This document shows, in pieces, positions 25,486 to 34,798 of a stretch of 64,000 nucleotides of DNA. Every line of letters starts with the position of its first letter. Position 1 is the stretch's first letter. Under the pieces are notes generated by a model, which was given only the letters and a program-made list of their open reading frames with translations, searched no databases and was not told the DNA's origin. The DNA comes from JANXUC01 sp964619065 (GTDB taxonomy: Bacteria; Acidobacteriota; Terriglobia; Terriglobales; Acidobacteriaceae). The stretch is taken from contig CAZUCC010000008.1 of the NCBI GenBank assembly GCA_964619065.1, forward strand, positions 1 to 64,000. Direction: 5' to 3'. Position numbers and translations under genes: made by a program.

Positions 25486-27051
25486 ATGATCATGAACCGG
25501 CAACTTGGGATGGAAGACTACCTCGGAATGCTGCGCCGCCAAAAGTGGTGGATTATTATTCCGGCGCTGATTGCGCCAGCTCTGGGCTTCCTTGTTTCCT
25601 ATGCGATTCCGGCGAAGTATACGTCGACATCGGCGGTATTGGTGGAAGGGCAGCAAATCCAGGGAGTTGCTCCTATTGTTACGGCGGACCTGATCCAGCG
25701 GATCATTACCATGGAACAGCAGATTCTCAGCACTAACCGGCTCAAGCCGATGGTCGAGAAGCTGGGTCTGGCCAAGAGGGATGATGCGGCCGAGGGCCTC
25801 ATGGCGGATATTCGCAACAATCTCAGCATACAGCCAATGAGTGCCGATTTGGCGAAGAGCGCCGCGGCCGCTGCTCCGGCCACCAAGAAGAAACCGGGCT
25901 CGACGCAGCCGGATTTCGCGGGCTTCAATGTGTCGTATACGGCCAGCAATCCACGCCTCGCTCAGCAGCTTTGCAACGAGCTGACATCGATGCTTCTCCA
26001 ACAAAACCTGATTGAGCGCGAGCGCGTGGCGCAGAGCTCCACGACCTTCTTCGCGCGGCAGCTCGATGAGGCGAAAACGACACTCGATCAATATGACGCC
26101 AAATTGGCGGCCTTTAAGCGGCAGTATTTGGGGCAACTCCCGGGCGATGAAGATAGTAACTTGCGCATCCTGATGGGGCTGAACTCGCAGCTGGATGCCA
26201 ATGTCCAGTCTCTGAACCGGGCGCAACAAGACAAGACGTTTGCCGAGTCGACGCTAGCTCAGCAGCTTACGGCGTGGAAAGCTTCTTTGAACACCACCAG
26301 TCCGCAGGCTCTCGACCAGCAAATGACGGCGTTGCAGAACCAGCTCCTGCAGGCGGAAAGCCGCTACACGCAGGATCACCCGGACGTCATCAAGCTCAAG
26401 CGGGACGTTGCCGAACTGAGGAAGAAGATCGAAGAGGCGAATAATACTCACGTGACGGAGGAAGAAACGCAAAAGGCCAGCGCCTCAGAGCCTCCCGAGA
26501 TTCGGCAGCTTCGTTTGCAAATTCACCAGTACGAACAGATTATCTCCCAGGCGACACGCGACCAGGGGCGGTTGCAGCAGCAGATTGTGTCGTACCAGAG
26601 CAAGGTCGCCATCAGCCCGACAGTGGAAGAACAGTACAAACAATTGACGCGCGATTACGATACCGCACAAAAGACATATCAAGATCTGCTGGCCAAGCGC
26701 AGCGCCTCGGAAACGACGCAGGACGTGGAAAAGAGCCAGTTGGGCGAGCAATTTGAATTGCTGGGCCTTGCCGATTTACCCGATGCGCCAAGCTTCCCGA
26801 AGCGCTGGCTGTTTGCGGCTGGTGGTTTGGGGGCAGGACTCGCTCTGGGGTTTGGCTTGGCCCTGCTCTTTGAACTGAAGGACGATTCGATAAGAACGGA
26901 ACCCGACGTCGAAGCTGTCCTCGAGTTGCCCACACTTATTGCGCTACCGTGGGTGGGCCCAAACGAGGAGAGGGACGATTCTGGCGGTACGTCCGTATTT
27001 TGGCGGAAATCGAAGGAACCGGAGACGGAGAAAGCGACGGTCGAGGTCTAA
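25486..27051 (+). CDS. Polysaccharide chain-length determinant (Wzz/GumC family, exosortase-type)
   Basis: 521 residues in the usual polysaccharide co-polymerase arrangement. The first membrane helix is near residues 18-38 (WWIIIPALIAPALGFLVSYA), followed by a long periplasmic coiled-coil region. The second helix is near 440-460, preceded by the Pro-rich LPDAPSFPKRW. It lacks a kinase domain; the partner kinase is encoded at 28015. It sets chain length and couples Wzy to export. ATG at 25486 (ATGATCATG) follows GAGAG. Confidence 0.92.
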   Translation: MIMNRQLGMEDYLGMLRRQKWWIIIPALIAPALGFLVSYAIPAKYTSTSAVLVEGQQIQGVAPIVTADLIQRIITMEQQILSTNRLKPMVEKLGLAKRDDAAEGLMADIRNNLSIQPMSADLAKSAAAAAPATKKKPGSTQPDFAGFNVSYTASNPRLAQQLCNELTSMLLQQNLIERERVAQSSTTFFARQLDEAKTTLDQYDAKLAAFKRQYLGQLPGDEDSNLRILMGLNSQLDANVQSLNRAQQDKTFAESTLAQQLTAWKASLNTTSPQALDQQMTALQNQLLQAESRYTQDHPDVIKLKRDVAELRKKIEEANNTHVTEEETQKASASEPPEIRQLRLQIHQYEQIISQATRDQGRLQQQIVSYQSKVAISPTVEEQYKQLTRDYDTAQKTYQDLLAKRSASETTQDVEKSQLGEQFELLGLADLPDAPSFPKRWLFAAGGLGAGLALGFGLALLFELKDDSIRTEPDVEAVLELPTLIALPWVGPNEERDDSGGTSVFWRKSKEPETEKATVEV

Positions 27052-27061
27052 CGAGATATTT

Positions 27062-28018
27062 ATGTATAAAGAATTTTTTGGCCTGCGGGCTAATCCGTTC
27101 AATGTCAACCCCGACCCGCGCTATCTGTTTCTGACGCGGCATACCGAAGAAGCGCTGGCTTGCCTTACGTACGGCATTCAAAGCCGCAAGGGCTTTGTTC
27201 TGCTCACGGGCGAGGTTGGTACGGGGAAGACCACGCTCATCAACAAATTGCTGGAGTGGTTGCGTGTCCAGCAGGTAGCGACTGCGTTCATCTTTAATTC
27301 CCGGCTGAACACAACGCAGTTCCTGGATTTCATGATGGCTGATTTCGGCATTACGTGCGAATCGCGGTTGAAAAGCCAGGTTTTGTTGCGCCTGTACAAC
27401 TGGCTCCTCGACCGTTATCGCGCCGGGGAGACGGCGGTTCTCATCGTCGATGAAGCGCAAAATCTCTCTGACGAAGTGTTGGAGGAAATCCGCCTGCTCA
27501 CGAATCTGGAGACGTTCACGGAAAAGCTGTTACAGATTGTCCTGGTGGGACAGCCGGAGTTGGAAGCGAAGCTCCGACAGCCCCAGTTGCGGCAGTTACG
27601 CCAGCGGGTCACGCTGCGCGCCAAGACGCATCCACTCATGCTCGATGAAGCTCGGGCTTACATCAATCAGAGATTGCAGATCGCTGGTTCGAACGGTCAG
27701 CTGATTTTCGAGCCCGAGTCGGTGGACGTAATCTACCGTTACTCGGGCGGCATTCCCCGTGTCGTCAATATGCTTTGTGAACATGCGCTGGTGAGCAGTT
27801 TCGTCGATCAGCATAAGACGGTTTCACCCGCGGTCATTGAGGCCGTGGCCCGTGATTTCGATTTGCACGAGAGTGGAGTTCCGGACGCGGTGACAACAGC
27901 GGCAGTAGCGGCGAATCCGGAAAAGCTTGACGTGGTGGAAGCACTGCGCACATTGGCAACACTGGCGGACCGGCTACGCCGGCCCGAACCTGAGCTTTCT
28001 AAGGAAGGAAAGATATGA
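27062..28018 (+). CDS. Exosortase-system secretion ATPase (ExeA/GspA-like AAA+)
   Basis: 318 residues. The start MYKEFFGLRANPFNVNPDPRY is the signature of ExeA-like ATPases. Walker A is GEVGTGKTT (50-58) and Walker B AVLIVDEAQNL, about 125-135. This family is a regular component of PEP-CTERM loci; its exact job is not known. The frame is open from 26939 but that stretch overlaps the previous gene, so ATG 27062 is clearly the start. The gene ends in an ATGA overlap with the next. Confidence 0.92.
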   Translation: MYKEFFGLRANPFNVNPDPRYLFLTRHTEEALACLTYGIQSRKGFVLLTGEVGTGKTTLINKLLEWLRVQQVATAFIFNSRLNTTQFLDFMMADFGITCESRLKSQVLLRLYNWLLDRYRAGETAVLIVDEAQNLSDEVLEEIRLLTNLETFTEKLLQIVLVGQPELEAKLRQPQLRQLRQRVTLRAKTHPLMLDEARAYINQRLQIAGSNGQLIFEPESVDVIYRYSGGIPRVVNMLCEHALVSSFVDQHKTVSPAVIEAVARDFDLHESGVPDAVTTAAVAANPEKLDVVEALRTLATLADRLRRPEPELSKEGKI

Positions 28019-28905
28019 GCCGTATTCATGAAGCGCTAAAGCGGGCCGAGCAGGAACGGGGAGCCCATCAGGGAGTCCTAACGGAACAACTGGCAGAACC
28101 AGGGATAGTGCCGGGAATTACCGCTCGGTTGGCTCCGGGAATGGTGGCGGATGCCCCCTTGACGTTCGAAGCGCTGCAGGCACGGACGGCGCGCGTGCAA
28201 TGGAACCCCGATCCGAAGACGATGCTGTTTTTCGGTGGATCGGATCAGGGGCTGGGAAAAGAAGAATTGCGGACGCTGCGGTCGCGCCTCTACCAGATGC
28301 GCGAGAGGAAGCCGCTGAAGAAGATGCTGATCACGAGCGCGCTGCCCAAGGAAGGCAAGAGCTTCCTGGCATCGAATCTGGCGCAGGTGTTGGTGCAACA
28401 GCGGGGCCGCCGGGCGTTGTTGATCGATGCCGATTTGCGGAGTCCGCGGTTGCACCAGGCTTTTGGAACGGCCGTTCAGCCGGGACTCTCCGAGTACCTT
28501 TCGGGCGAAAGGGACGAGTTCGCGGTGATTCAGCAAGGCTCGATGGAGAATTTATTTCTGATTCCGGGAGGCAGGGTGGTCTCGAATGCCGCCGAACTGG
28601 CAGCGAACGGAAAACTTAAGGTCCTGATGAACAGATTAGAGTCCATGTTCGACTGGATCATCGTGGATTCGCCGCCGGCGGTGCTGGTGTCGGATGCCAG
28701 CCTTCTGGCCAATTATTGTGATGGTGTCCTCATGGTGGTGCGTTCCAATGCGACACCCTCGGACGCGGCGCGCCGGGCGCGGCTGGAATTCGCGCCCGAT
28801 CAACTGCTGGGCGTAGTTCTGAACGGTATTGAGCCGAAGTCAAGCTCGTATTCGCTTTACCACTATCCCGCCTACGGGCAGGAAGTAGAGTTGAAAAAGG
28901 GCTAG
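28015..28905 (+). CDS. Exosortase-associated tyrosine autokinase (BY-kinase, CpsD/CapB family)
   Basis: 296 residues. It starts MSRIHEALKRAEQER, typical of the exosortase-linked BY-kinases. Walker A is SALPKEGKS (about 108-116), Walker A' LLIDADLR (136-142) and Walker B IIVDSPPAV. A C-terminal tyrosine cluster (Y279, Y282, Y284, Y287 in YSLYHYPAY) is available for autophosphorylation. It should work with the Wzz protein at 25486 to control polymerisation. Confidence 0.93.
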   Translation: MSRIHEALKRAEQERGAHQGVLTEQLAEPGIVPGITARLAPGMVADAPLTFEALQARTARVQWNPDPKTMLFFGGSDQGLGKEELRTLRSRLYQMRERKPLKKMLITSALPKEGKSFLASNLAQVLVQQRGRRALLIDADLRSPRLHQAFGTAVQPGLSEYLSGERDEFAVIQQGSMENLFLIPGGRVVSNAAELAANGKLKVLMNRLESMFDWIIVDSPPAVLVSDASLLANYCDGVLMVVRSNATPSDAARRARLEFAPDQLLGVVLNGIEPKSSSYSLYHYPAYGQEVELKKG

Positions 28906-28909
28906 AGCC

Positions 28910-30283
28910 GTGATTCGCCTGTTCAATGTTTACTATCCGGTGCGCACGCTGGTTCTGCTGGTGGGCGAGGCTCTTATTGTCTGGACCTCGTTCCTGCTCG
29001 CGACCGTCATGCAGTATGGACCGGACAGCTATATCACCCTGAACTTCGAGGGCGGATACTACAAGATTTTGGCTGTGACGGTGATCGTTGTGGTGGCGTC
29101 CTACTGGTTCGATCTGTACGATCCGGCGCAGTTTGAAGAACGTGGGGAACTGTACTTCCGGCTTTTGCTGGTTCCCGGACTGCTGGCGCTCCTATTGGCG
29201 GCGATCGGATACCGGTTTCCGAGCTTGATGCTGGGCAAGAATGCCTATCTGATCGGGCTCGTGATTTTGACGATCTCGCTATTCGGCTGGCGTGCGGCCT
29301 ACCACTGGCTGGTGCGCCGGGACTCCTTGCAGGACAGCGTGTACGTACTGGGAATCGGCGACCGCGCACACCGGCTGGTACACGGGCTGCGGCGGCGGGC
29401 CGATCTGGGGATGCGCGTGGTGAGCTGGACAGGGGAGATGGAAGGCCCGGTCAACCGGGAAAGCCTGGGCGCTCACCTGCTGGAAGCTGTGCGGCAGCAG
29501 AAGATTCATCATGTGATCGTGGCGCTGGCCGACAGCCGCGGTAATTTGCCAGTGAAGGAGTTGCTGCACCTGCGACTGCAGGGCGTGAAGATTGAAGAAG
29601 CCACGTCCCTGAACGAGCGTATTTCCGGGAAGATTGAAGTAGAGCATTTATATCCGAGCTGGCTGATCTATGCCGAGGGCTTCCGGTTCAGTCCGGCGTT
29701 CATGGTGCTGCGGCGCGTGTTTTCCTGGTCCGCGTCGTTGCTATTGCTGTTGCTGGTCCTGCCGGTAATTCCGCTGGTAATCTTGGCCATCAAGCTAGAT
29801 TCGCGAGGGCCGCTGCTCTACAAACAGAAGCGTGTGGGACGGGGCGGTCTGGTGTTCCATTGCTATAAATTCCGGACGATGCGTCCGAATGCGGAAGCCG
29901 ATACAGGACCGACCTGGGCAGGGGACGATGATCCGCGGATTACGCGCATTGGAAAGTTTCTGCGGAAAGCCCGGCTGGACGAGGTTCCTCAGCTGTGGAA
30001 CGTGTTGCGCGGCGACATGGCATTCGTGGGTCCGCGGCCGGAGCGTCCGGAGTTCGTGGAGTGGCTGACCAAGGAGATCCCCTATTATCCCGTGCGCCAC
30101 GTAGTGCGGCCCGGGATCACGGGCTGGGCGCAGGTTCGCTACCGCTACGGCAACACGGTGGAGGACGCGAAGGAAAAACTGCAATTCGACTTATTCTATA
30201 TAAAGAACGTATCTCTGGGTCTGGATTTTCTCATCATGTTCCAAACGGTCAAGACCGTGTTGTTCGGCCGGGGGGCGAGATGA
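28910..30283 (+). CDS. Initiating undecaprenyl-phosphate sugar phosphotransferase (WbaP/EpsB family)
   Basis: 457 residues. Several N-terminal membrane helices and a Rossmann-like middle domain precede a C-terminal bacterial sugar transferase domain (KLDSRGPLLYKQKRVGRGG, KFRTM, RKARLDEVPQLWNVLRGD, VGPRPERPEF). It attaches the first sugar phosphate to undecaprenyl phosphate. It starts with GTG 28910, 4 nt after the kinase stop. The next gene begins inside its stop codon (ATGA). Confidence 0.93.
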   Translation: MIRLFNVYYPVRTLVLLVGEALIVWTSFLLATVMQYGPDSYITLNFEGGYYKILAVTVIVVVASYWFDLYDPAQFEERGELYFRLLLVPGLLALLLAAIGYRFPSLMLGKNAYLIGLVILTISLFGWRAAYHWLVRRDSLQDSVYVLGIGDRAHRLVHGLRRRADLGMRVVSWTGEMEGPVNRESLGAHLLEAVRQQKIHHVIVALADSRGNLPVKELLHLRLQGVKIEEATSLNERISGKIEVEHLYPSWLIYAEGFRFSPAFMVLRRVFSWSASLLLLLLVLPVIPLVILAIKLDSRGPLLYKQKRVGRGGLVFHCYKFRTMRPNAEADTGPTWAGDDDPRITRIGKFLRKARLDEVPQLWNVLRGDMAFVGPRPERPEFVEWLTKEIPYYPVRHVVRPGITGWAQVRYRYGNTVEDAKEKLQFDLFYIKNVSLGLDFLIMFQTVKTVLFGRGAR

Positions 30284-31401
30284 AGTGGGTGTTTTGGCTT
30301 TCCGCGGGACTCATCGTATACGCCTACCTGGGTTATCCCGCATGGCTGTGGCTGCGCAGCCTATGGAAACCGCGGTCGGTTCTACGGGAACCGGTTACGC
30401 CGATGGTGTCCATCGTTATGGTAGTCCGCAATGAAGAAGCCACGCTGCCGGGGAAGCTGCGAAATCTGGCAGCGCTGGATTATCCTCCGGACCGCCTGGA
30501 GATTTTGATTGTGTCCGATGGATCGACAGATGGAACGGATGCGATTCTTCGGACATGGGAAGAGAGTGGCGCAATTCGTTCGGTACTGCTTCCGGAACAC
30601 TGTGGCAAGGCTTCCGGCCTAAATCACGCCATACCGCTGGCGCAAGGTGAAGTGGTGGTATTTACGGACGCCCGGCAAAGTATTGAGCCGAAGGCTGTAC
30701 GACTACTCGTAGAGAATTTCGCCGATGCCGATGTGGGCTGCGCCAGTGGGGAACTCATGTTGGGAAACATGGAAAGCGGCGAAAGCTCGAGCGGCATGGG
30801 ATTGTACTGGCGGGTGGAAAAGAAAGTGCGAGAACTGGAGTCGTTGTCTGGATCCACGATTGGCGCGACGGGAGCCCTCTACGCAGCCCGCAAAGCTTTG
30901 CTTACGCAACTTCCGTCGGATTTAATTCTGGATGACGTATTTCTACCGATGGGCGTGATCCGCCAGGGATTTCGCGTGGTGCTCGATCCTAGGGCGAGAG
31001 CCTGGGACCAACCCGATCTCGGTTCCGGCCGCGAGTTCTGGCGAAAGGTAAGAACACTGAGTGGTAACTACCAACTGGTGCAGGCGGCGCCCTGGCTGTT
31101 GAGGCAGGAAAATTCCGTGCGGTGGAACTTTGTAAGTCACAAGTTGCTGCGCTTGTTGGTGCCATTCGCGCTCGCCGGCCTTCTGTTGAGCTCGGCCTGG
31201 ATCGGGGGTTCATTTTACCTGACATGCTTCGCTGTGCAGTTGGGGTTTTACATGCTCAGTTTATTGGCTGCGATGCCGGCGCGCTTGGGAGTCCTCGGCC
31301 GTGTGGCGGATGCGGCGCTCACGTTTGTAGTGCTCAATACGGCCGCTTTGGTGGCATTCCGCAACTTCGCGTTGGGCCGGAAAACGGTGTGGAGCCGGTA
31401 G
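30280..31401 (+). CDS. Glycosyltransferase family 2
   Basis: About 373 residues. An N-terminal membrane helix (residues 5-20) is followed by a GT-A domain with VSIVMVVRNEEATL, the nucleotide-binding LIVSDGSTDGTD, the DXD-like FTDARQ and a later QXXRW-like stretch (EFWRKVRTLSGN). Two or three C-terminal helices follow. It extends the repeat unit on the cytoplasmic face. The correct start is ATG 30280 (ATGA overlap with the previous stop); the frame is open further upstream only by chance. Confidence 0.9.
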   Translation: MKWVFWLSAGLIVYAYLGYPAWLWLRSLWKPRSVLREPVTPMVSIVMVVRNEEATLPGKLRNLAALDYPPDRLEILIVSDGSTDGTDAILRTWEESGAIRSVLLPEHCGKASGLNHAIPLAQGEVVVFTDARQSIEPKAVRLLVENFADADVGCASGELMLGNMESGESSSGMGLYWRVEKKVRELESLSGSTIGATGALYAARKALLTQLPSDLILDDVFLPMGVIRQGFRVVLDPRARAWDQPDLGSGREFWRKVRTLSGNYQLVQAAPWLLRQENSVRWNFVSHKLLRLLVPFALAGLLLSSAWIGGSFYLTCFAVQLGFYMLSLLAAMPARLGVLGRVADAALTFVVLNTAALVAFRNFALGRKTVWSR

Positions 31402-31419
31402 GGACGGAGAAAATCGTAG

Positions 31420-32748
31420 ATGGCAACCTCAGCATTCAATCCGGCACCTCTACTCAAAAAGGCCGTCGACCAGCCGAAGATTGCCTATCGAGCGCTGGTG
31501 CTGTTTGCCTTTCTTTATTACGCCCGGCCAGAGGACTTCATTCCCGGACTGCAATATATTCCCATCAGCAAGATCAGCGGGGGGATCGCGCTGATTGGGC
31601 TTTTGGTGAGCCTTGGAGCCAAGGATAAACCTAAGGTTCCCACGGCGATCAAAGTGCTAATTTTGCTGTTCCTGCACATGCTGGTGTCCTCATTGTTCGC
31701 CGTCTGGAGAGGGGGCGCCCTTGACACTGTCGTCAACAAATTCTCCAAAGAAGTGATGGTCGCGGTGATGGTGGGAATGATCGTAGCTTCCATTCAACAG
31801 ATGCGCACGTTGTTTCTGATTCAGAGCGTTTCCGTTGTGGCGGTTGCTTTTTTCTCAATTCTGATTAATCACGGCAAATATGACCGGTTGTACGGAATCC
31901 AAAAGGGAATTCTGTTCAATCCCAACGATCTGGCGATTAACGTCGCCATTAGCTTTCCGTTGTGCGTGGCGTTCCTGCTGGCGAGCAAGGGGGCCTTCAA
32001 GAAAACATTGTGGGCGTTCGGACTGGTAACACTGCTCTATGCGGTCTATGCCACATACTCCCGTAGCGGCCTCATTGCCATGATCATCTCCGGGCTTATC
32101 TGTTTTTGGGCCTACGGCATCAAGGGCCGGCGCATGGGAATCGTTTTTGGCACAGCAGTCCTAGGCTTGGTGGGACTGGGAGTTGTAGCGAGTTCGGGGA
32201 CGTATCGCGCCCGTGTGGAAAGCATTGTTCAGGGGAACATCGCAGAGTCTGGAGATCACGGCTCGCTGGAAAAGCGCACCTATCTATTGGAAATGAGTAT
32301 CTTTTTGGCGGCTAAGCATCCTGTTTTCGGAGTTGGCCCCGGATGTTTTCCCATGTTTACGGAAGGCTGGCAGGTCGCCCACAACACGTATACAGAATTT
32401 GCCGCTGAATCGGGAATCCCCGGCGTGAGTCTGTTTCTGCTGGCCCTCACGGGATCGTTCCGCAATATCAGGAACCTCCGAAAATCACCCGGATATCAAA
32501 AGGATGTCACGGTGCGGTTGTACACGGACGCTCTCTGGGCCAGTTTGGCGGCGTATGTGGCGGGCGCAGCTTTTGCGTCCACGGAATACACCCTCTTCCC
32601 CTATTTCGTAATCGCCTATACCTGTGCTCTGTACCGCATTGCGCATAACCCTAGCTATGGCGAGGTGGAGCCCGAGGTCAAGAAGAGCAAATGGACGCGT
32701 CTGCCCGCACCCAAAACGGAAACGGACAAACTTGCATGGACGCGTTGA
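31420..32748 (+). CDS. O-antigen ligase/polymerase family protein (Wzy-like)
   Basis: 442 residues with about ten membrane helices. The Wzy_C-type region is present (KRTYLLEMSIFLAAKHPVFGVGPGCF, then VAHNTYTEFAAESG), including the periplasmic loop His. The family either polymerises lipid-linked units or transfers glycan. In exosortase loci a related family is proposed to be an O-glycosylation ligase, so either role fits. The gene follows GT2 by 18 nt. Confidence 0.88.
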   Translation: MATSAFNPAPLLKKAVDQPKIAYRALVLFAFLYYARPEDFIPGLQYIPISKISGGIALIGLLVSLGAKDKPKVPTAIKVLILLFLHMLVSSLFAVWRGGALDTVVNKFSKEVMVAVMVGMIVASIQQMRTLFLIQSVSVVAVAFFSILINHGKYDRLYGIQKGILFNPNDLAINVAISFPLCVAFLLASKGAFKKTLWAFGLVTLLYAVYATYSRSGLIAMIISGLICFWAYGIKGRRMGIVFGTAVLGLVGLGVVASSGTYRARVESIVQGNIAESGDHGSLEKRTYLLEMSIFLAAKHPVFGVGPGCFPMFTEGWQVAHNTYTEFAAESGIPGVSLFLLALTGSFRNIRNLRKSPGYQKDVTVRLYTDALWASLAAYVAGAAFASTEYTLFPYFVIAYTCALYRIAHNPSYGEVEPEVKKSKWTRLPAPKTETDKLAWTR

Positions 32749-32806
32749 TGATGACTCTCGGCTTGGAAAGATCGAAACAGCTTAGCGCTTGCACGGAGGT
32801 GCGACT

Positions 32807-34798
32807 GTGTGTGGAATAGCGGGTCTCGTCGTCCAGACAGAGGAACAGGTTCACGCAGAGCAAGTCCATCGCATGTGCGAAACGATCGTACATCGTGGGC
32901 CGGACGATGAGGGAATTTATGCGCGCGGGTCCGTCGGTCTGGGCATGCGGCGCCTCAGCATTATCGATCTTTCTGGCGGCCACCAGCCTATTCACAACGA
33001 AGACAAGAGCATTTGGGTCGTCTTCAACGGCGAGATTTACAATTTTCCGGAATTGCGGCGCGAGCTTGAAGCCCGCGGTCACTCCCTCTATACCCATAGT
33101 GATACCGAAGTCATTGTGCATCTGTATGAGGAGATGGGGGCGGAGTGTTTTACCAAGCTTCGCGGTATGTTTGCCATCGCTCTCTATGATGAGCGCAAGA
33201 AGTCACTACTGCTGGGCCGGGACCGCCTGGGCAAGAAGCCGCTCTACTATGCAGAGCATGAGGGCCGGCTCTACTTTGGGTCGGAAATCAAGACAATCCT
33301 GGCAGTTGCCCCGGAGTTGGCGCAAATCGACCCCGAGGGGTTGCTCGACTTCTTTTACTTCGGTTACATTCTCGACCCGCGTTCCTCTTTTCGGAGCATA
33401 CGAAAACTACCCGCCGGCCACTGGATCGAGTTCAAGAACGGCAGCCTGAACGTGCCCCAGCAATATTGGGACGTCCCCGCCTACGGCACCTATCAGCCCG
33501 CCAGCGAAGAAGAATGCCTGCAAGAGCTGGAAAAGCAGCTCGAAGAAGCAGTCCGCATCCGGCTGATTGCCGATGTTCCTCTCGGGGCTCTGTTGAGTGG
33601 TGGCGTGGACTCCTCCCTTGTGGTTGCGCTGATGGCGCGTTCGAGTTCCTCGCCGGTCAAGACTTTTTCCATCGCGTTCAACAATGAAAAATTCAGCGAG
33701 TCCGGGTACGCTCGCGCGGTCGCGGAGCGCTTTGGGACGGAGCACCATGAGCTTGTGGTCGAAGCCGACATCGAACAGACGATTGACCACCTGACCCGAA
33801 TGCTCGAAGAGCCTTTCGGCGATTCGTCGATGATTCCGACCTACCATGTCTCCCGCATGGCGCGCCAGCATGTGACTGTAGCGCTTTCCGGAGACGGCGG
33901 AGACGAGCTTTTCGCGGGATACGACCGCTACCTCGTCAACATGAAGCAGCAGCGATTTGATACTGTTCCGGACTGGCTGGGGCGGGCCTACCGCAAGCAC
34001 ATCCACGGCCTGGTGCCGGCGGCGACCTATGGACGAAATCTCTTGTGGAACGGTTCGTTGCCGCCTGGAGAGCGCTTTCTCGATTCGGTTTCCTATCTGC
34101 CCGGTTTGCACCGGGAGCAGGGCCTGTTCTCACCGGAGTTTGCGGAGGCGGCATCGAAACTGCCCGATCCCTGGGAGCAAGGCCGCCGGTGGCATGAACG
34201 TGAGCCGGCGCCAGATGCGCTGAGCCGCATGCTCTATGTGGACACCAAGTCTTATCTGAACGGCGACATTTTGGTGAAGGTGGATCGTATGAGCATGGCG
34301 ACCTCGCTTGAGATGCGCGCGCCCATGCTGGATCACAAGTTTGTGGAATGGGCTGCGAGTCTGGCCGCCGAGTGGAAATTTCGTGGTGGAACCCGCAAGT
34401 ATATTTTGAAAAAACTAGCCGAGAGGGTGGGAGTCCCTCCTGAAGTGATTTACCGCAAGAAACAGGGTTTCCAGTTACCTCTGGTCGACTGGATGCGTCA
34501 GGGACTCAAGGACGACCTGCTGCAAATTCTTCTTGAGCCGCGAACAATACAGCGGGGTTATTTCAATCCTGTCGCCGTGCGCAAACTGGTGGAGGAGCAC
34601 GTCAGCGGCCGCCGCACGCGGACCGGCGCCGTCTGGTGCCTGCTGATGTTCGAACTGTGGCATCGCAATTTCCTGGAGGCGCGCGGGTATTCCACGCAGC
34701 CCGCGGGGATGCCTTTTATCTGCCCAACGCAAGGTGGAGTGATGGAGTGTTCCAGTTACGAATCAGAACGGGAGCCAGTCACTGGAGGACGCGCTTGA
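32807..34798 (+). CDS. Asparagine-synthase-like amidotransferase of the EPS locus (copy 1)
   Basis: About 663 residues. The N-terminal class II glutaminase domain begins with the nucleophile Cys2 (V/M-CGIAGLV). It is followed by IVHRGPDDEGIY, MRRLSIIDL and FNGEIYNF. The C-terminal synthetase domain has the pyrophosphate loop LLSGGVDSS and SGDGGDELFAGYDRY. GTG 32807 is the start because GGAGGT lies 6 nt upstream and it puts Cys at position 2. Members of this family in EPS loci probably amidate sugar uronic acids or a precursor rather than making asparagine. The second copy is at 55968. Confidence 0.92.
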   Translation: MCGIAGLVVQTEEQVHAEQVHRMCETIVHRGPDDEGIYARGSVGLGMRRLSIIDLSGGHQPIHNEDKSIWVVFNGEIYNFPELRRELEARGHSLYTHSDTEVIVHLYEEMGAECFTKLRGMFAIALYDERKKSLLLGRDRLGKKPLYYAEHEGRLYFGSEIKTILAVAPELAQIDPEGLLDFFYFGYILDPRSSFRSIRKLPAGHWIEFKNGSLNVPQQYWDVPAYGTYQPASEEECLQELEKQLEEAVRIRLIADVPLGALLSGGVDSSLVVALMARSSSSPVKTFSIAFNNEKFSESGYARAVAERFGTEHHELVVEADIEQTIDHLTRMLEEPFGDSSMIPTYHVSRMARQHVTVALSGDGGDELFAGYDRYLVNMKQQRFDTVPDWLGRAYRKHIHGLVPAATYGRNLLWNGSLPPGERFLDSVSYLPGLHREQGLFSPEFAEAASKLPDPWEQGRRWHEREPAPDALSRMLYVDTKSYLNGDILVKVDRMSMATSLEMRAPMLDHKFVEWAASLAAEWKFRGGTRKYILKKLAERVGVPPEVIYRKKQGFQLPLVDWMRQGLKDDLLQILLEPRTIQRGYFNPVAVRKLVEEHVSGRRTRTGAVWCLLMFELWHRNFLEARGYSTQPAGMPFICPTQGGVMECSSYESEREPVTGGRA